Positions 16,925-24,795 of a stretch of 37,371 nucleotides of DNA are shown piece by piece. The stretch lies in the NCBI GenBank assembly GCA_963649615.1, contig CAVJIN010000013.1, positions 1-37,371 on the forward strand. Reading direction: 5' to 3'. Each line of letters opens with the position of its first letter. Positions within the stretch are counted from its first letter, which is position 1. This DNA comes from UBA9732 sp963649615. GTDB lineage: Bacteria > Spirochaetota > Spirochaetia > Sphaerochaetales > Sphaerochaetaceae. Both the position numbers and the translations under genes were made by a program. The notes below the pieces were generated by a model. That model saw only the letters and a list, made by a program, of their open reading frames with translations. It ran no database searches and was not told the DNA's origin.

Positions 16925-17524
16925 CTATTGCAACTTATTTAAATAATCTTCAATTTCCTGAGGATCTCCATGGAAAACAAGTGCATTCATTCCCTGCATA
17001 ACAGCTCCTGCACAATTAAGATGAAGATCATCAATAAAAAGGCATTCTTCAGCTTTTAAGTCATATCTATTTAAAACAAGCTGATAAATTTCAGGCATAG
17101 GCTTAATTAGCTTTTCATAACCGGAAATAACAACACCATCCATATATTTAAGACTAGGAATAAGATTTCTATTGGTATAAACATAAGCAGGAGCATTAGA
17201 AAGCAAGAAAAGCTTGTACCCCTCACTTTTTTTCTTCTTTAAATAATCCGCCATACCAGGAAGTGGTCTAATCATATCAAACCAATTAAGCGCATGATGA
17301 ATATGAGGCCAATATTCCTTAGGTGTTCTACTAAAAAACAACTCTTCAGCCTCTGAATATGTAATTTTTCCCCAATCTAATAGCGACCATTCAACAGACC
17401 CAAAAACTTGCCTCATTAAAATAGCTCTTTCCTGAGAATCATTAATATGCATATCATCCATAATTGAATTAGGAGACCACAACAAAACCACATTACCCAT
17501 ATCAAAAATAAGATTACGAATCAT
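16925..17524 (-). CDS. HAD-superfamily phosphatase, YihX-like
   Basis: A 199-residue HAD hydrolase. Motif I is FDMGNVVL with the nucleophile Asp8, motif II LLSNAP, motif III lysine in KPMPEIY and motif IV FIDDLHLN. The DxGNV form of motif I, without the usual second Asp, is typical of the YihX-type sugar-phosphate phosphatases, so a small phosphorylated metabolite is likely. The ATG at 17524 is preferred because a -10 box lies 6 bases before it and no ribosome site is present; a GTG at 17530 is the alternative. Confidence 0.8.
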   Translation of the reverse strand: MIRNLIFDMGNVVLLWSPNSIMDDMHINDSQERAILMRQVFGSVEWSLLDWGKITYSEAEELFFSRTPKEYWPHIHHALNWFDMIRPLPGMADYLKKKKSEGYKLFLLSNAPAYVYTNRNLIPSLKYMDGVVISGYEKLIKPMPEIYQLVLNRYDLKAEECLFIDDLHLNCAGAVMQGMNALVFHGDPQEIEDYLNKLQ

Positions 17525-17530
17525 GAGCAC

Positions 17531-17559
17531 ATATTAAAGCCTACATTAATTTTTGAAAA
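17531..17559 (-). promoter_or_regulatory. Possible leaderless promoter of the HAD gene
   Basis: TTTTCA (17559-17554), a 17-base spacer and TAATAT (17536-17531) end 6 bases before the ATG. The -10 box is poor (4 of 6). The -35 box is the same as that of arsR. Confidence 0.3.
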
Positions 17560-17683
17560 GGTGTACTCTTCTACGCTTTATTCAAAATTAGGTTAAAACA
17601 ATGATACAAAACAACAATTTACAACTATAATAAAAGATTTATTTCCTATTTCGGAATATAAAATAAAAAACACTTAAAAAAAT

Positions 17684-17707
17684 AGGCCGTGCTCAAACAC
17701 ACGGCCT
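17684..17707 (-). terminator. Terminator of the valS-lipoprotein operon
   Basis: AGGCCGTG (17684-17691) pairs perfectly with CACGGCCT (17700-17707) around an 8-base loop. On the minus strand the stem is followed by ATTTTTTT. The rest of 17531-17735 is AT-rich with no gene. Confidence 0.85.
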
Positions 17708-17735
17708 TTTCCAATAAGCAAATCTATTCAAATAA

Positions 17736-18641
17736 TCAAAGATCTTCTTCAGTATTTAACAAACTTCTAAGGAACTCATCCTCATCTTGGAATTCATGCT
17801 TTATGTTATCAGTTTCTTTAACTTTTTCAACACTCTCAACCGCTTCCTCTTCTTCATCATAAGAATGATTGGACTTAATTGATTTAACAATGAATTTAAT
17901 CAAATCAACAAGCAACCAAATAACACCAATAGCAATGGAAAGCAATCCAAGAGAAATAAGAATATTATTCTTAACAAAGTAAATAACTTTATCTACAAAA
18001 CCGGTTGGCACTTCTTCTGCCAAATTTGTGTAAGAACTCGTTGTTGAACTCACAACAGGCGTTGAACTTGGTACTTGAGTAGTTGACTCAGGATTCTGAA
18101 CTTCTACAGCAGGCTCATCTTCCATCTCTACTATAGGTTCCTCAAAAGACTCAGTTTGTTCAGAAACTTCAGCAACATCTGAAGACTCAATAGTCTCAAC
18201 TTCAACAGCCTCAGTTTCTTGCTCAGAGGCATCTTCACTTGGTGTTTCTGAAGAGGATTCAACTTCATCCATAGAATCTATAGAATCCATAGAATCTATA
18301 GATGAACTTTCAGTGTTCTCAACAACCTCTTCTTCCTGAGTATCATCAAAAACAACCTCTTCACCTACCTCGCTTACTTCNNNNNNNNNNNNNNNNNNNN
18401 NNNNNNNNNNNNNNNNNNNNNNNNNNNNTTCGCTTACTTCTTCCTCGATTACTTCACTAGTAGCACCTTCATCAACTGGAGCTGGAGTTAAATCAGCACC
18501 ATCAAAAGCATCAGCAGAATCAACAAGCTCAAGAGATTGAGTTTCACCAGCATCCTTGGACCCCGTTGATACCTTTGGAGTCTTACAAGAAACAACAACA
18601 CAAAGAATTACACAAAGTAAAACAATAAAAAACTTCTTCAA
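17736..18641 (-). CDS. Acidic repeat lipoprotein with a C-terminal membrane segment
   Basis: About 301 residues. A lipoprotein signal ends VVSC (Cys19). Then comes ~200 residues dominated by Glu, Ser, Val and Asp, with tandem repeats (EVSE around the masked stretch 18381-18428, and SID/SMD encoded by 9-base units at 18271-18297). A single hydrophobic segment (~228-250) is followed by Lys-rich and then acidic residues, putting the tail in the cytoplasm. The start is a TTG, supported by GGAGG 6 bases upstream. It follows valS by 18 bases. The function is unknown; a lipid anchor plus a transmembrane helix would hold both ends of a periplasmic spacer in the inner membrane. Confidence 0.75.
   Translation of the reverse strand: MKKFFIVLLCVILCVVVSCKTPKVSTGSKDAGETQSLELVDSADAFDGADLTPAPVDEGATSEVIEEEVSEXXXXXXXXXXXXXXXXEVSEVGEEVVFDDTQEEEVVENTESSSIDSMDSIDSMDEVESSSETPSEDASEQETEAVEVETIESSDVAEVSEQTESFEEPIVEMEDEPAVEVQNPESTTQVPSSTPVVSSTTSSYTNLAEEVPTGFVDKVIYFVKNNILISLGLLSIAIGVIWLLVDLIKFIVKSIKSNHSYDEEEEAVESVEKVKETDNIKHEFQDEDEFLRSLLNTEEDL
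18381..18428. repeat. Masked or unresolved stretch (48 N) inside a coding tandem repeat
   Basis: Both edges carry the same bases (CGCTTACTTC), meaning an EVSE-type coding repeat runs into the N block from each side. The length of 48 keeps the reading frame. Confidence 0.6.
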
Positions 18642-18659
18642 AAGACACCTCCAGAAAAA

Positions 18660-21311
18660 TCAGAAAGATCTCAAAACCTCAATATGTTTTTCAGATTTTT
18701 CAATCTTTTCTTCAAATTCCCTCTTTTTAGACTTTTCTTTTTCTATAATCTCAGGTTTAGCACCATTTAAGAATTTCTCATTAGAAAGTTTTCTCTCAAC
18801 ACCCTCAAGGAGACTGCGGGTCTTAGAAATCTCATCCTCAAGCTTTGCAATCTCCTTTTCAACATCAATAGCTTCTTTAACGAAAATATAAGTCTCAAAC
18901 CCTTGACCGGCAATAGGGAAAGCTCCTTCTATATTCATACTTCTATAAGCATCAATCTCAATGCTTCCAGCATTAGTAAAACCAACAAGAAGACCAACAT
19001 GTGAAGACATAAATGAAGCAAGTTCACTGTTTTCATCTGGTCTAATAACAATCCTTAGCTTTTTATCTGCTGGAATACCAAGTTCCGCACGAGTATTTCT
19101 AATACCTCTTACAATATCTTGTAAGCAGTACATCAAATTTGCTTCCTTCTCAAAAACTCTATCCTGTCTATACTCAGGATACAATGCTGAGATAACCTTA
19201 CCTTCCGTATTAGGAAGCTTTGAATAGATTTCCTCTGTGATAAATGAAAGCATTGGATGCATCATCTTCATAGATTCAGCAAGAATATCCATAAGAATAG
19301 AAACAATTCTATCTTTTTCAGCATCATCGTTTGAATATAAAGAAAGTTTAGTAGCTTCTAGATACCAGTCACAGAAATCATTCCAGAAGAAGTCATAAAC
19401 AGCTTGAGCAGCATCGTTGAACTTGTACCCCTCAATAGCGTTTCTCACCTTCTTAACATTCTCATTGAGACTATGATAAATCCATTTATCAACTTGGGTA
19501 AACTTTGACTCCTCAATAGCAACAAGATTCCTACCCTCAAGATTCATGAGAAGATATCTAGTAGCGTTCCAAATTTTGTTTGCAAATCTAGAACCAAGTT
19601 TAAAGGAATCCATATCAATGAGAACATCCTGACCTTGAGCCGCCAGATAGCAAATAGTAAATTTCATTGCATCAGCGCCATAAAGATCAATTACCTCAAG
19701 TGGATCAATTCCGTTTCCAAGACTCTTAGACATCTTTCTGCCTTTTTTATCTCTAACTAAACCAGTAAGATATATATCCGAGAACGGAACCTTATTATTG
19801 AACTCAAGAGAAGCCATAATCATTCTGGAAACCCAGAAGAAAATAATGTCATAACCAGTAACTAATGCACTTGTAGGGAAGAATTTTTTAAAATCGGCAG
19901 TTTCTTCAGGCCAGCCAAGAGTACTAAAAGGCCAAAGCCAAGAAGAAAACCAAGTGTCAAGGACATCGGGATCTTGATGGATGTGCTTACTACCACACTT
20001 AGAACAACATTTAGGGTCCTCGCGTGAGACCATCATCTCGCCACAATCGTCGCAATACCATACAGGGATCCTGTGACCCCACCAAAGCTGGCGACTAATA
20101 CACCAGTCGCGAATATTTTCAAGCCATGATGAATAAGTATTCTCCCAGCGTTTTGGATAGAAGTGCAAATCGCCCTTCTTCCAAGCATCTAAGGCCTTGT
20201 CAGCCATGGAACGCATTTTCACAAACCACTGCTGACTCAAGTAAGGCTCAACAGTAGTATTACATCTGTAGCAGTGACCAACTTCGTGCTTATGTTCTTG
20301 CACTCTAACAAGATAACCTAATTCTTGAAGCTTTTGGGCAACCTTCGTACGAGCTTCTTCTGCAGGAAGTCCCCTAAACTCTTCAGGACAAACATCATTT
20401 AAAGTTCCATCTGGATTAAGAATATTAATAGCTTGAAGATTATGACGTTTACCACATTCCCAGTCGTTAGGATCGTGTGCTGGAGTAATCTTAACCATAC
20501 CAGTTCCAAACTCAATTCCAACAAAGCTATCAGCAATAATTGGGATTTCTCTGTCTGTCAAAGGCAATTTAAGCATCTTACCAACAAGATCTTTGTAACG
20601 CTCATCATCTGGGTTAACTGCAACAGCAACGTCACCAAACATGGTTTCAGGTCTAGTTGTTGCAACAGTAATGTGTCCACTACCATCAGCAAAAGGATAA
20701 TTTACATCATAAAGATGCCCTAAATCTTCTTGATGCTCAACTTCATCATCTGCAAGAGCTGTTCCGCAGTGAGGACAGTAATTAACAAGATAAAGACCTT
20801 TATAAATCAAGCCTCTGTCATACAAAGAGACAAATGTCTCTCTAACAGCCTTAGAAAGACCCTCATCCATTGTAAAACGTTCATGATCCCAGTCACAAGA
20901 ACATCCTATCTTCTTTAGCTGACTGACAATAACATCATGGTGCTTTTCTTTTAGCTCCCATGTTTTTTCCAAGAATTTTTCACGTCCAATGTCTTGGCGT
21001 CTTAGGCCTTCTTTCTTTAGCTGACGCTCAACAACGTTCTGAGTTGCAATCCCGGCATGGTCTGTTCCCGGAACCCAAAGAGTAGGTCTACCTGTCATTC
21101 TATAATAACGTATCAAGATATCCTGCAAAGAGTTATTCAAGGCATGGCCCATATGAAGGATACCTGTAACGTTTGGTGGTGGCATGACAATAACAAAAGG
21201 TTTCCCTTCACCACTTGACGGCTTAAAATTTCCGTCCTCCACCCACTGTTTGTAGATGGTATCCTCAAACGCTTTTGGATTATATGCCTTCTCTAGCTCT
21301 ATAGCCTTCAT
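18660..21311 (-). CDS. valS: Valyl-tRNA synthetase
   Basis: Class I synthetase charging tRNA-Val, 883 residues, full length. HMGH (53-56) is the HIGH box and KMSKS (526-530) the second signature. The editing (CP1) domain lies between them, with the conserved ATTRPETMFGDVA block. The C-terminal ~65 residues form the coiled-coil arm (VEKEIAKLEDEISK onward). The ATG has GGAGGG 4 bases upstream. It leads a two-gene unit with the acidic lipoprotein. Confidence 0.97.
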   Translation of the reverse strand: MKAIELEKAYNPKAFEDTIYKQWVEDGNFKPSSGEGKPFVIVMPPPNVTGILHMGHALNNSLQDILIRYYRMTGRPTLWVPGTDHAGIATQNVVERQLKKEGLRRQDIGREKFLEKTWELKEKHHDVIVSQLKKIGCSCDWDHERFTMDEGLSKAVRETFVSLYDRGLIYKGLYLVNYCPHCGTALADDEVEHQEDLGHLYDVNYPFADGSGHITVATTRPETMFGDVAVAVNPDDERYKDLVGKMLKLPLTDREIPIIADSFVGIEFGTGMVKITPAHDPNDWECGKRHNLQAINILNPDGTLNDVCPEEFRGLPAEEARTKVAQKLQELGYLVRVQEHKHEVGHCYRCNTTVEPYLSQQWFVKMRSMADKALDAWKKGDLHFYPKRWENTYSSWLENIRDWCISRQLWWGHRIPVWYCDDCGEMMVSREDPKCCSKCGSKHIHQDPDVLDTWFSSWLWPFSTLGWPEETADFKKFFPTSALVTGYDIIFFWVSRMIMASLEFNNKVPFSDIYLTGLVRDKKGRKMSKSLGNGIDPLEVIDLYGADAMKFTICYLAAQGQDVLIDMDSFKLGSRFANKIWNATRYLLMNLEGRNLVAIEESKFTQVDKWIYHSLNENVKKVRNAIEGYKFNDAAQAVYDFFWNDFCDWYLEATKLSLYSNDDAEKDRIVSILMDILAESMKMMHPMLSFITEEIYSKLPNTEGKVISALYPEYRQDRVFEKEANLMYCLQDIVRGIRNTRAELGIPADKKLRIVIRPDENSELASFMSSHVGLLVGFTNAGSIEIDAYRSMNIEGAFPIAGQGFETYIFVKEAIDVEKEIAKLEDEISKTRSLLEGVERKLSNEKFLNGAKPEIIEKEKSKKREFEEKIEKSEKHIEVLRSF

Positions 21312-21353
21312 CTATCCCTCCAATGCGGGCAAAACTCACAACCTACATCTATG

Positions 21354-21378
21354 AAGTTTTTGCATTTTGCAAAAACTT
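21354..21378. promoter_or_regulatory. Perfect inverted repeat before valS
   Basis: AAGTTTTTGCA (21354-21364) and TGCAAAAACTT (21368-21378) are perfect 11-base inverted copies with a 3-base spacer. No T-run follows on either strand, so it is a poor terminator. A related repeat lies at 23394-23419 before moaA. It could be an operator. No T-box features were seen. Confidence 0.4.
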
Positions 21379-21438
21379 TCTATATTTAAAATATTGTTTA
21401 ATACTATATCAAATTACAATTTAAGGCAATGAAACACA

Positions 21439-21873
21439 TTACACCAAAATCTCAATCTCATCTCCAGCTTGGATTCTGCCTTCCTTAATAACAACAGCAA
21501 AAATACCATCTGTTGGCATAACACACCTTCCAGTGGCTTTCTTGATAGCACAATCGGAATGACATTCCTTGCCAATTTGAGTGACCTCAAGCTCAGTGGC
21601 ACCAACTCTAAGTCTAGTTCCCACAGGAATATGTTTCAAATCAATGCCACGAGTATTAATATTTTCTGCAAAAATGCCGTCATCTAGCTCAATTGGGCAA
21701 ACTGAGCGCATAGTATCAATGCTTTCTTCTGCCAAAAGACTAATTTGCCTGTGCCAATCACCAGCATGAGCATCACCAACAATGCCATGGTGACACTTAA
21801 CATCAATATATGGAACAGAATGCTTACGAATACCTTTAACATCACTAATATTAACAGAAACAACTACAGCCAT
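21439..21873 (-). CDS. MOSC-domain protein
   Basis: A 144-residue stand-alone MOSC domain. The block IGKECHSDCAI carries the conserved cysteine, and MPTDGIFAVVIKEGRIQAGDEI is the C-terminal family signature. MOSC domains are thought to carry sulfur or bind molybdenum cofactor through that cysteine. The ATG has GGAG 7 bases upstream. It is the third gene behind moaA and moaC, which supports a molybdopterin link. Confidence 0.85.
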   Translation of the reverse strand: MAVVVSVNISDVKGIRKHSVPYIDVKCHHGIVGDAHAGDWHRQISLLAEESIDTMRSVCPIELDDGIFAENINTRGIDLKHIPVGTRLRVGATELEVTQIGKECHSDCAIKKATGRCVMPTDGIFAVVIKEGRIQAGDEIEILV

Positions 21874-21907
21874 GATTCAACTCCAATGAAACCCGCACAG
21901 AAAAAGC

Positions 21908-22435
21908 TCACCGAGCCTCAAAAACACCACTTTTTCCACCATCTTTATAAGTTAGGTGAATATTAGAAATAACCATATCTCTCTGAACAGCCTTGCACAT
22001 ATCATAAACCGTCAAAGCAGCAACACTTACAGCAGTAAGCGCCTCCATTTCAACACCAGTTTGTCCCTGACAGCGCACCTCACTAGAAATGGTCAACACT
22101 GCACCGTGGCTGTGCTCCGCGCCAACAGACTCCAGAGAGCCCAAAGACTCCACAGCATCCAAAACCTCAATCTTAAAAGAAATATCCACCTTATTTAGCA
22201 ACAAAGGATGACACATAGGAATAAGCTCACTATTCTTCTTGGCAGCCATAATCCCCGCAACTTGCGCCACAGCAAGGACATCGCCCTTACCAATCTGCCC
22301 ATCCACAATCTTTTGCATAGTCTCTGGGGCCATGTAGACCTCCGCATGCGCCCTAGCAACCCTACTCGTTTCTGCCTTCTGGCTCACATCCACCATGCGC
22401 GCTCGCCCCTGCTCATTAAAATGCGTCAACTCCAT
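21908..22435 (-). CDS. moaC: Cyclic pyranopterin monophosphate synthase MoaC
   Basis: A 175-residue enzyme that converts the MoaA product into cyclic pyranopterin monophosphate in molybdenum cofactor synthesis. Family blocks seen are MVDVSQKAETSRVA, IPMCHPLLL, GQTGVEMEALTAVSVAALTVYDMCKA and KDGGKSG. The ATG at 22435 lies one base after the moaA stop, with GGGGG upstream, and gives the usual MELTHFN start; an ATG at 22453 lies inside moaA without a ribosome site. Confidence 0.95.
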   Translation of the reverse strand: MELTHFNEQGRARMVDVSQKAETSRVARAHAEVYMAPETMQKIVDGQIGKGDVLAVAQVAGIMAAKKNSELIPMCHPLLLNKVDISFKIEVLDAVESLGSLESVGAEHSHGAVLTISSEVRCQGQTGVEMEALTAVSVAALTVYDMCKAVQRDMVISNIHLTYKDGGKSGVFEAR

Positions 22436-22436
22436 C

Positions 22437-23378
22437 CTAACCCCCAATCTCATTCATAGCCCTATGTGTCTGCGTCACCCCGTCATAGCACAGGTGATGG
22501 TGCTCCGGCTTGGCCAAAATTCCCCTACAAATTGCATCCTCCAACGCCTTCCCCTCAAGATTGCGCAACAAAATCTCGCCATCCGAATGCAAGCACGGCT
22601 TCAATCGCCCATCGCACGTAATCCTTATCCGGTTGCACGCAGGGCAAAACTCATTGCTAAGCGGCGTGATAAGGCCCACCTCGCCCCTATATCCTTTAAC
22701 CCGATATCTCTTGGCCACCCCTTCAATAGAAAGTTCTTCCAACTCCGGACAAACCTCCAACACCCTAGAAGCCGGCACAAAAGAACCAAAAGAAGCACCA
22801 AAACCCATTGGCATACGCTCAATAAAACGCACTTGGAAATCATTATCACGAGTAAGATTAACAAAATCAGCAATCTCATCATCGTTCACACCACCAAGAA
22901 GAACACAATTAATCTTGATTTTATCAAAACCAGCAGCCTTTGCAGCCTCAAGACCATTCAAAACATCAGCCAAAGACCCAAGCCGAGTAATTTTCTCAAA
23001 CCGTTCAGGTTGCAAAGTATCTAGGCTAACATTCAACCTATCCACCCCGCTGTCTCTTAACGGCACAGCCAAAGAAGAAAGCAGACTCCCATTTGTAGTC
23101 ACACAAAGCTCTTCAACACCAGAAATCCCCTTAAGCATTTTGCAAAAATCAACAATACCTCGGCGCACAAGAGGCTCACCACCAGTAACTCTAATCTTAC
23201 GAACCCCACATCTAACAGCAGCCTCAGCCATAGCCCTAAGCTCTTCAAACGAACAAATATCGCTGTGATTTTGCTTAGCAACTCCTTGTGGTGGCATACA
23301 ATAGCAACATCTGTAATTACACTTATCTGTCACACTAATTCTCAAGTATGTAATTTGTCTACCACAAAGATCCAGCAT
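22437..23378 (-). CDS. moaA: GTP 3',8-cyclase MoaA
   Basis: A 313-residue radical-SAM enzyme starting molybdenum cofactor synthesis from GTP. The N-terminal CNYRCCYC holds the SAM-binding 4Fe-4S cluster. The C-terminal CPACNRIRITCDGRLKPC holds the second cluster, and the protein ends in the Gly-Gly pair essential in characterised MoaA. The ATG has GGTGG just upstream. First gene of moaA-moaC-MOSC; other molybdopterin genes (moaE, moaD, moeA, mogA) are not in the window. Confidence 0.95.
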   Translation of the reverse strand: MLDLCGRQITYLRISVTDKCNYRCCYCMPPQGVAKQNHSDICSFEELRAMAEAAVRCGVRKIRVTGGEPLVRRGIVDFCKMLKGISGVEELCVTTNGSLLSSLAVPLRDSGVDRLNVSLDTLQPERFEKITRLGSLADVLNGLEAAKAAGFDKIKINCVLLGGVNDDEIADFVNLTRDNDFQVRFIERMPMGFGASFGSFVPASRVLEVCPELEELSIEGVAKRYRVKGYRGEVGLITPLSNEFCPACNRIRITCDGRLKPCLHSDGEILLRNLEGKALEDAICRGILAKPEHHHLCYDGVTQTHRAMNEIGG

Positions 23379-23393
23379 ATATCCACCATAAAA

Positions 23394-23419
23394 GATGTTT
23401 TTACCATTGCAAAAACATC
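23394..23419. promoter_or_regulatory. Perfect inverted repeat before moaA
   Basis: GATGTTTTT (23394-23402) and AAAAACATC (23411-23419) are perfect 9-base inverted copies, 15 bases before the moaA start. On the minus strand it shares GTTTTTGCAA with the inverted repeat at 21354-21378 before valS. It may be an operator. Confidence 0.4.
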
Positions 23420-23425
23420 AAAAAA

Positions 23426-23454
23426 AGCTGTCATGGCAACAAACCGTGACAGCT
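23426..23454 (-). terminator. Terminator of the cysS-sigma-anti-sigma unit
   Basis: AGCTGTCATGG (23426-23436) pairs with CCGTGACAGCT (23444-23454), 11 pairs with one G-U, around a seven-base loop. On the minus strand the stem leads into a run of T. Confidence 0.85.
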
Positions 23455-23478
23455 CTCAATTATATCCACAAAAATAAC

Positions 23479-24240
23479 TTATTCAACCACAACTTCAGCA
23501 GAAGGAATCAAAGTAAGAGTTTCACCCTCAAACAACACCGTTCCATCAGAGGCAACAAGCTGATTAGAAGAATCAACTGAAACACCAGTTGCAACAATAG
23601 AACCATTAGAATCCTTGATAACACCATCGGAATAAATCACAAGACCGCGCCCCTCAAGCGTTGCAACCTCTGTGACCTCAGCCGACAACTTCTCCAATGC
23701 AAGTGGCTGGATGCTCTTAAGCTTAATATCAACGTCGTATCCACGTGCATCCAAGTTTTTGAGAATCTCATCAAGAGAATAATTTTCAAGGCTCTTGGAA
23801 GTAGTTGCGTTGTCTGTGGAGCGCACAGGTGTGATATTTTTCAGGTCAATTGTCGTGTTCACATCTGGCAAAGAAATCTTGTTATCCTTGCTATTACCGC
23901 CAAACACAGCCCATGAACCAATAAATACAACCACAAAAGCAGCTGCAACACCAATAATCTGAGGCGTAGAAACATTAAAGCGCTTTTTCAAGAAAGATAA
24001 TTTAGAAGATTTCTTAGCAAACTTGTTCTTTTCAATAACAGAAAGCACCTTAGCCTGTCTTGGCGCAATTTCTTCATCAGCCAAAACCGCAGAGCGTACA
24101 GCATCTCTAAGGTTCTGAATCTTAAAGAATCTCTCTCTACAACTCACACAATAGCTCAGATGTTCCTCTACCTGGCTCTTCCAAGGCTCAGCGAGTTCGC
24201 CATCAAGATAGGTACTAAGAATCTGATCATCAAGGCACAT
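23479..24240 (-). CDS. Zinc-type anti-sigma factor
   Basis: A 253-residue single-pass membrane protein. The N-terminal HLSYCVSC has the His-x3-Cys-x2-Cys of the ZAS anti-sigma domain, which binds ECF sigma factors. A transmembrane segment (IIGVAAAFVVVFIGSWAVF) lies near 94-112, and the periplasmic part (~140 residues) is unrecognised, ending in beta-strand-like sequence. The ATG overlaps the sigma gene by 11 bases, with GGAGG 6 bases upstream, so the pair is coupled. Confidence 0.85.
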   Translation of the reverse strand: MCLDDQILSTYLDGELAEPWKSQVEEHLSYCVSCRERFFKIQNLRDAVRSAVLADEEIAPRQAKVLSVIEKNKFAKKSSKLSFLKKRFNVSTPQIIGVAAAFVVVFIGSWAVFGGNSKDNKISLPDVNTTIDLKNITPVRSTDNATTSKSLENYSLDEILKNLDARGYDVDIKLKSIQPLALEKLSAEVTEVATLEGRGLVIYSDGVIKDSNGSIVATGVSVDSSNQLVASDGTVLFEGETLTLIPSAEVVVE

Positions 24241-24760
24241 TTACTTCCTCCCGGTCTAGCATAGCACCAAGCTCCTTTCTAGCTCTGTGCATACAAACCT
24301 TAACGTTACCCTCAGTTGTCTTGAGAACCTTAGCAATCTCAGCATAACTAAGACCAGCATACTCTCTAAGCACAATCACTTCCCTGTGCTTCATAGAGAG
24401 CTGACTCACAGCCTTTCTCACTGCATCAGCCGATTCCTGAAGAATCACTTCCGTTTGTCCATCCTTATAAGGATTAACTTGAGGACCCTTCATCATCTTT
24501 TCAAGCGAAGCCGTCTCACGCATCTTTCTCTTGACAGCGTTGATACAGAGGTTTTTAGCAACCCTAATCAACCAGTACTTTGCATCATCCATTGAAGGAA
24601 ACACAATGTCCTTGTCATAGAATCTAATAAACGTATCCTGACAAATATCTTCCGCAACATCCTTGTTGTAGGTCACATGGTAAGCAACCCGCATAAGAGT
24701 TGGAAAAACTTCATCATAGACTCGCCTGAAATCAAGTTCATCTCCACTTCTGATTTCCAT
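24230..24760 (-). CDS. ECF-type RNA polymerase sigma factor
   Basis: A 176-residue group-4 sigma factor. Region 2 runs from about 10 to 80 (DICQDTFIRFYDK and YWLIRVAKNLCINAVKR), and region 4 from about 115 to 165 (LSMKHREVIVLREYAGLSYAEIAKVLKTTEGNVKVCMHRAR). There is no extra C-terminal domain. The ATG at 24760 is preferred; a TTG at 24772 also lacks a ribosome site. It follows cysS by 35 bases and overlaps its anti-sigma partner, whose periplasmic domain presumably senses an envelope signal. Confidence 0.9.
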   Translation of the reverse strand: MEIRSGDELDFRRVYDEVFPTLMRVAYHVTYNKDVAEDICQDTFIRFYDKDIVFPSMDDAKYWLIRVAKNLCINAVKRKMRETASLEKMMKGPQVNPYKDGQTEVILQESADAVRKAVSQLSMKHREVIVLREYAGLSYAEIAKVLKTTEGNVKVCMHRARKELGAMLDREEVNVP

Positions 24761-24795
24761 AAACGTTAACAACCATCCAAATAAAAAGTTACATC

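Noticed and set aside
21312..21438. T-box leader before valS
   Set aside because: The leader is short, no T-box consensus or antiterminator pair was seen, only one simple inverted repeat.
22395..23268. Long plus-strand open frames over moaA and moaC
   Set aside because: Antisense shadows of clear moaA and moaC genes; their translations resemble no protein family.
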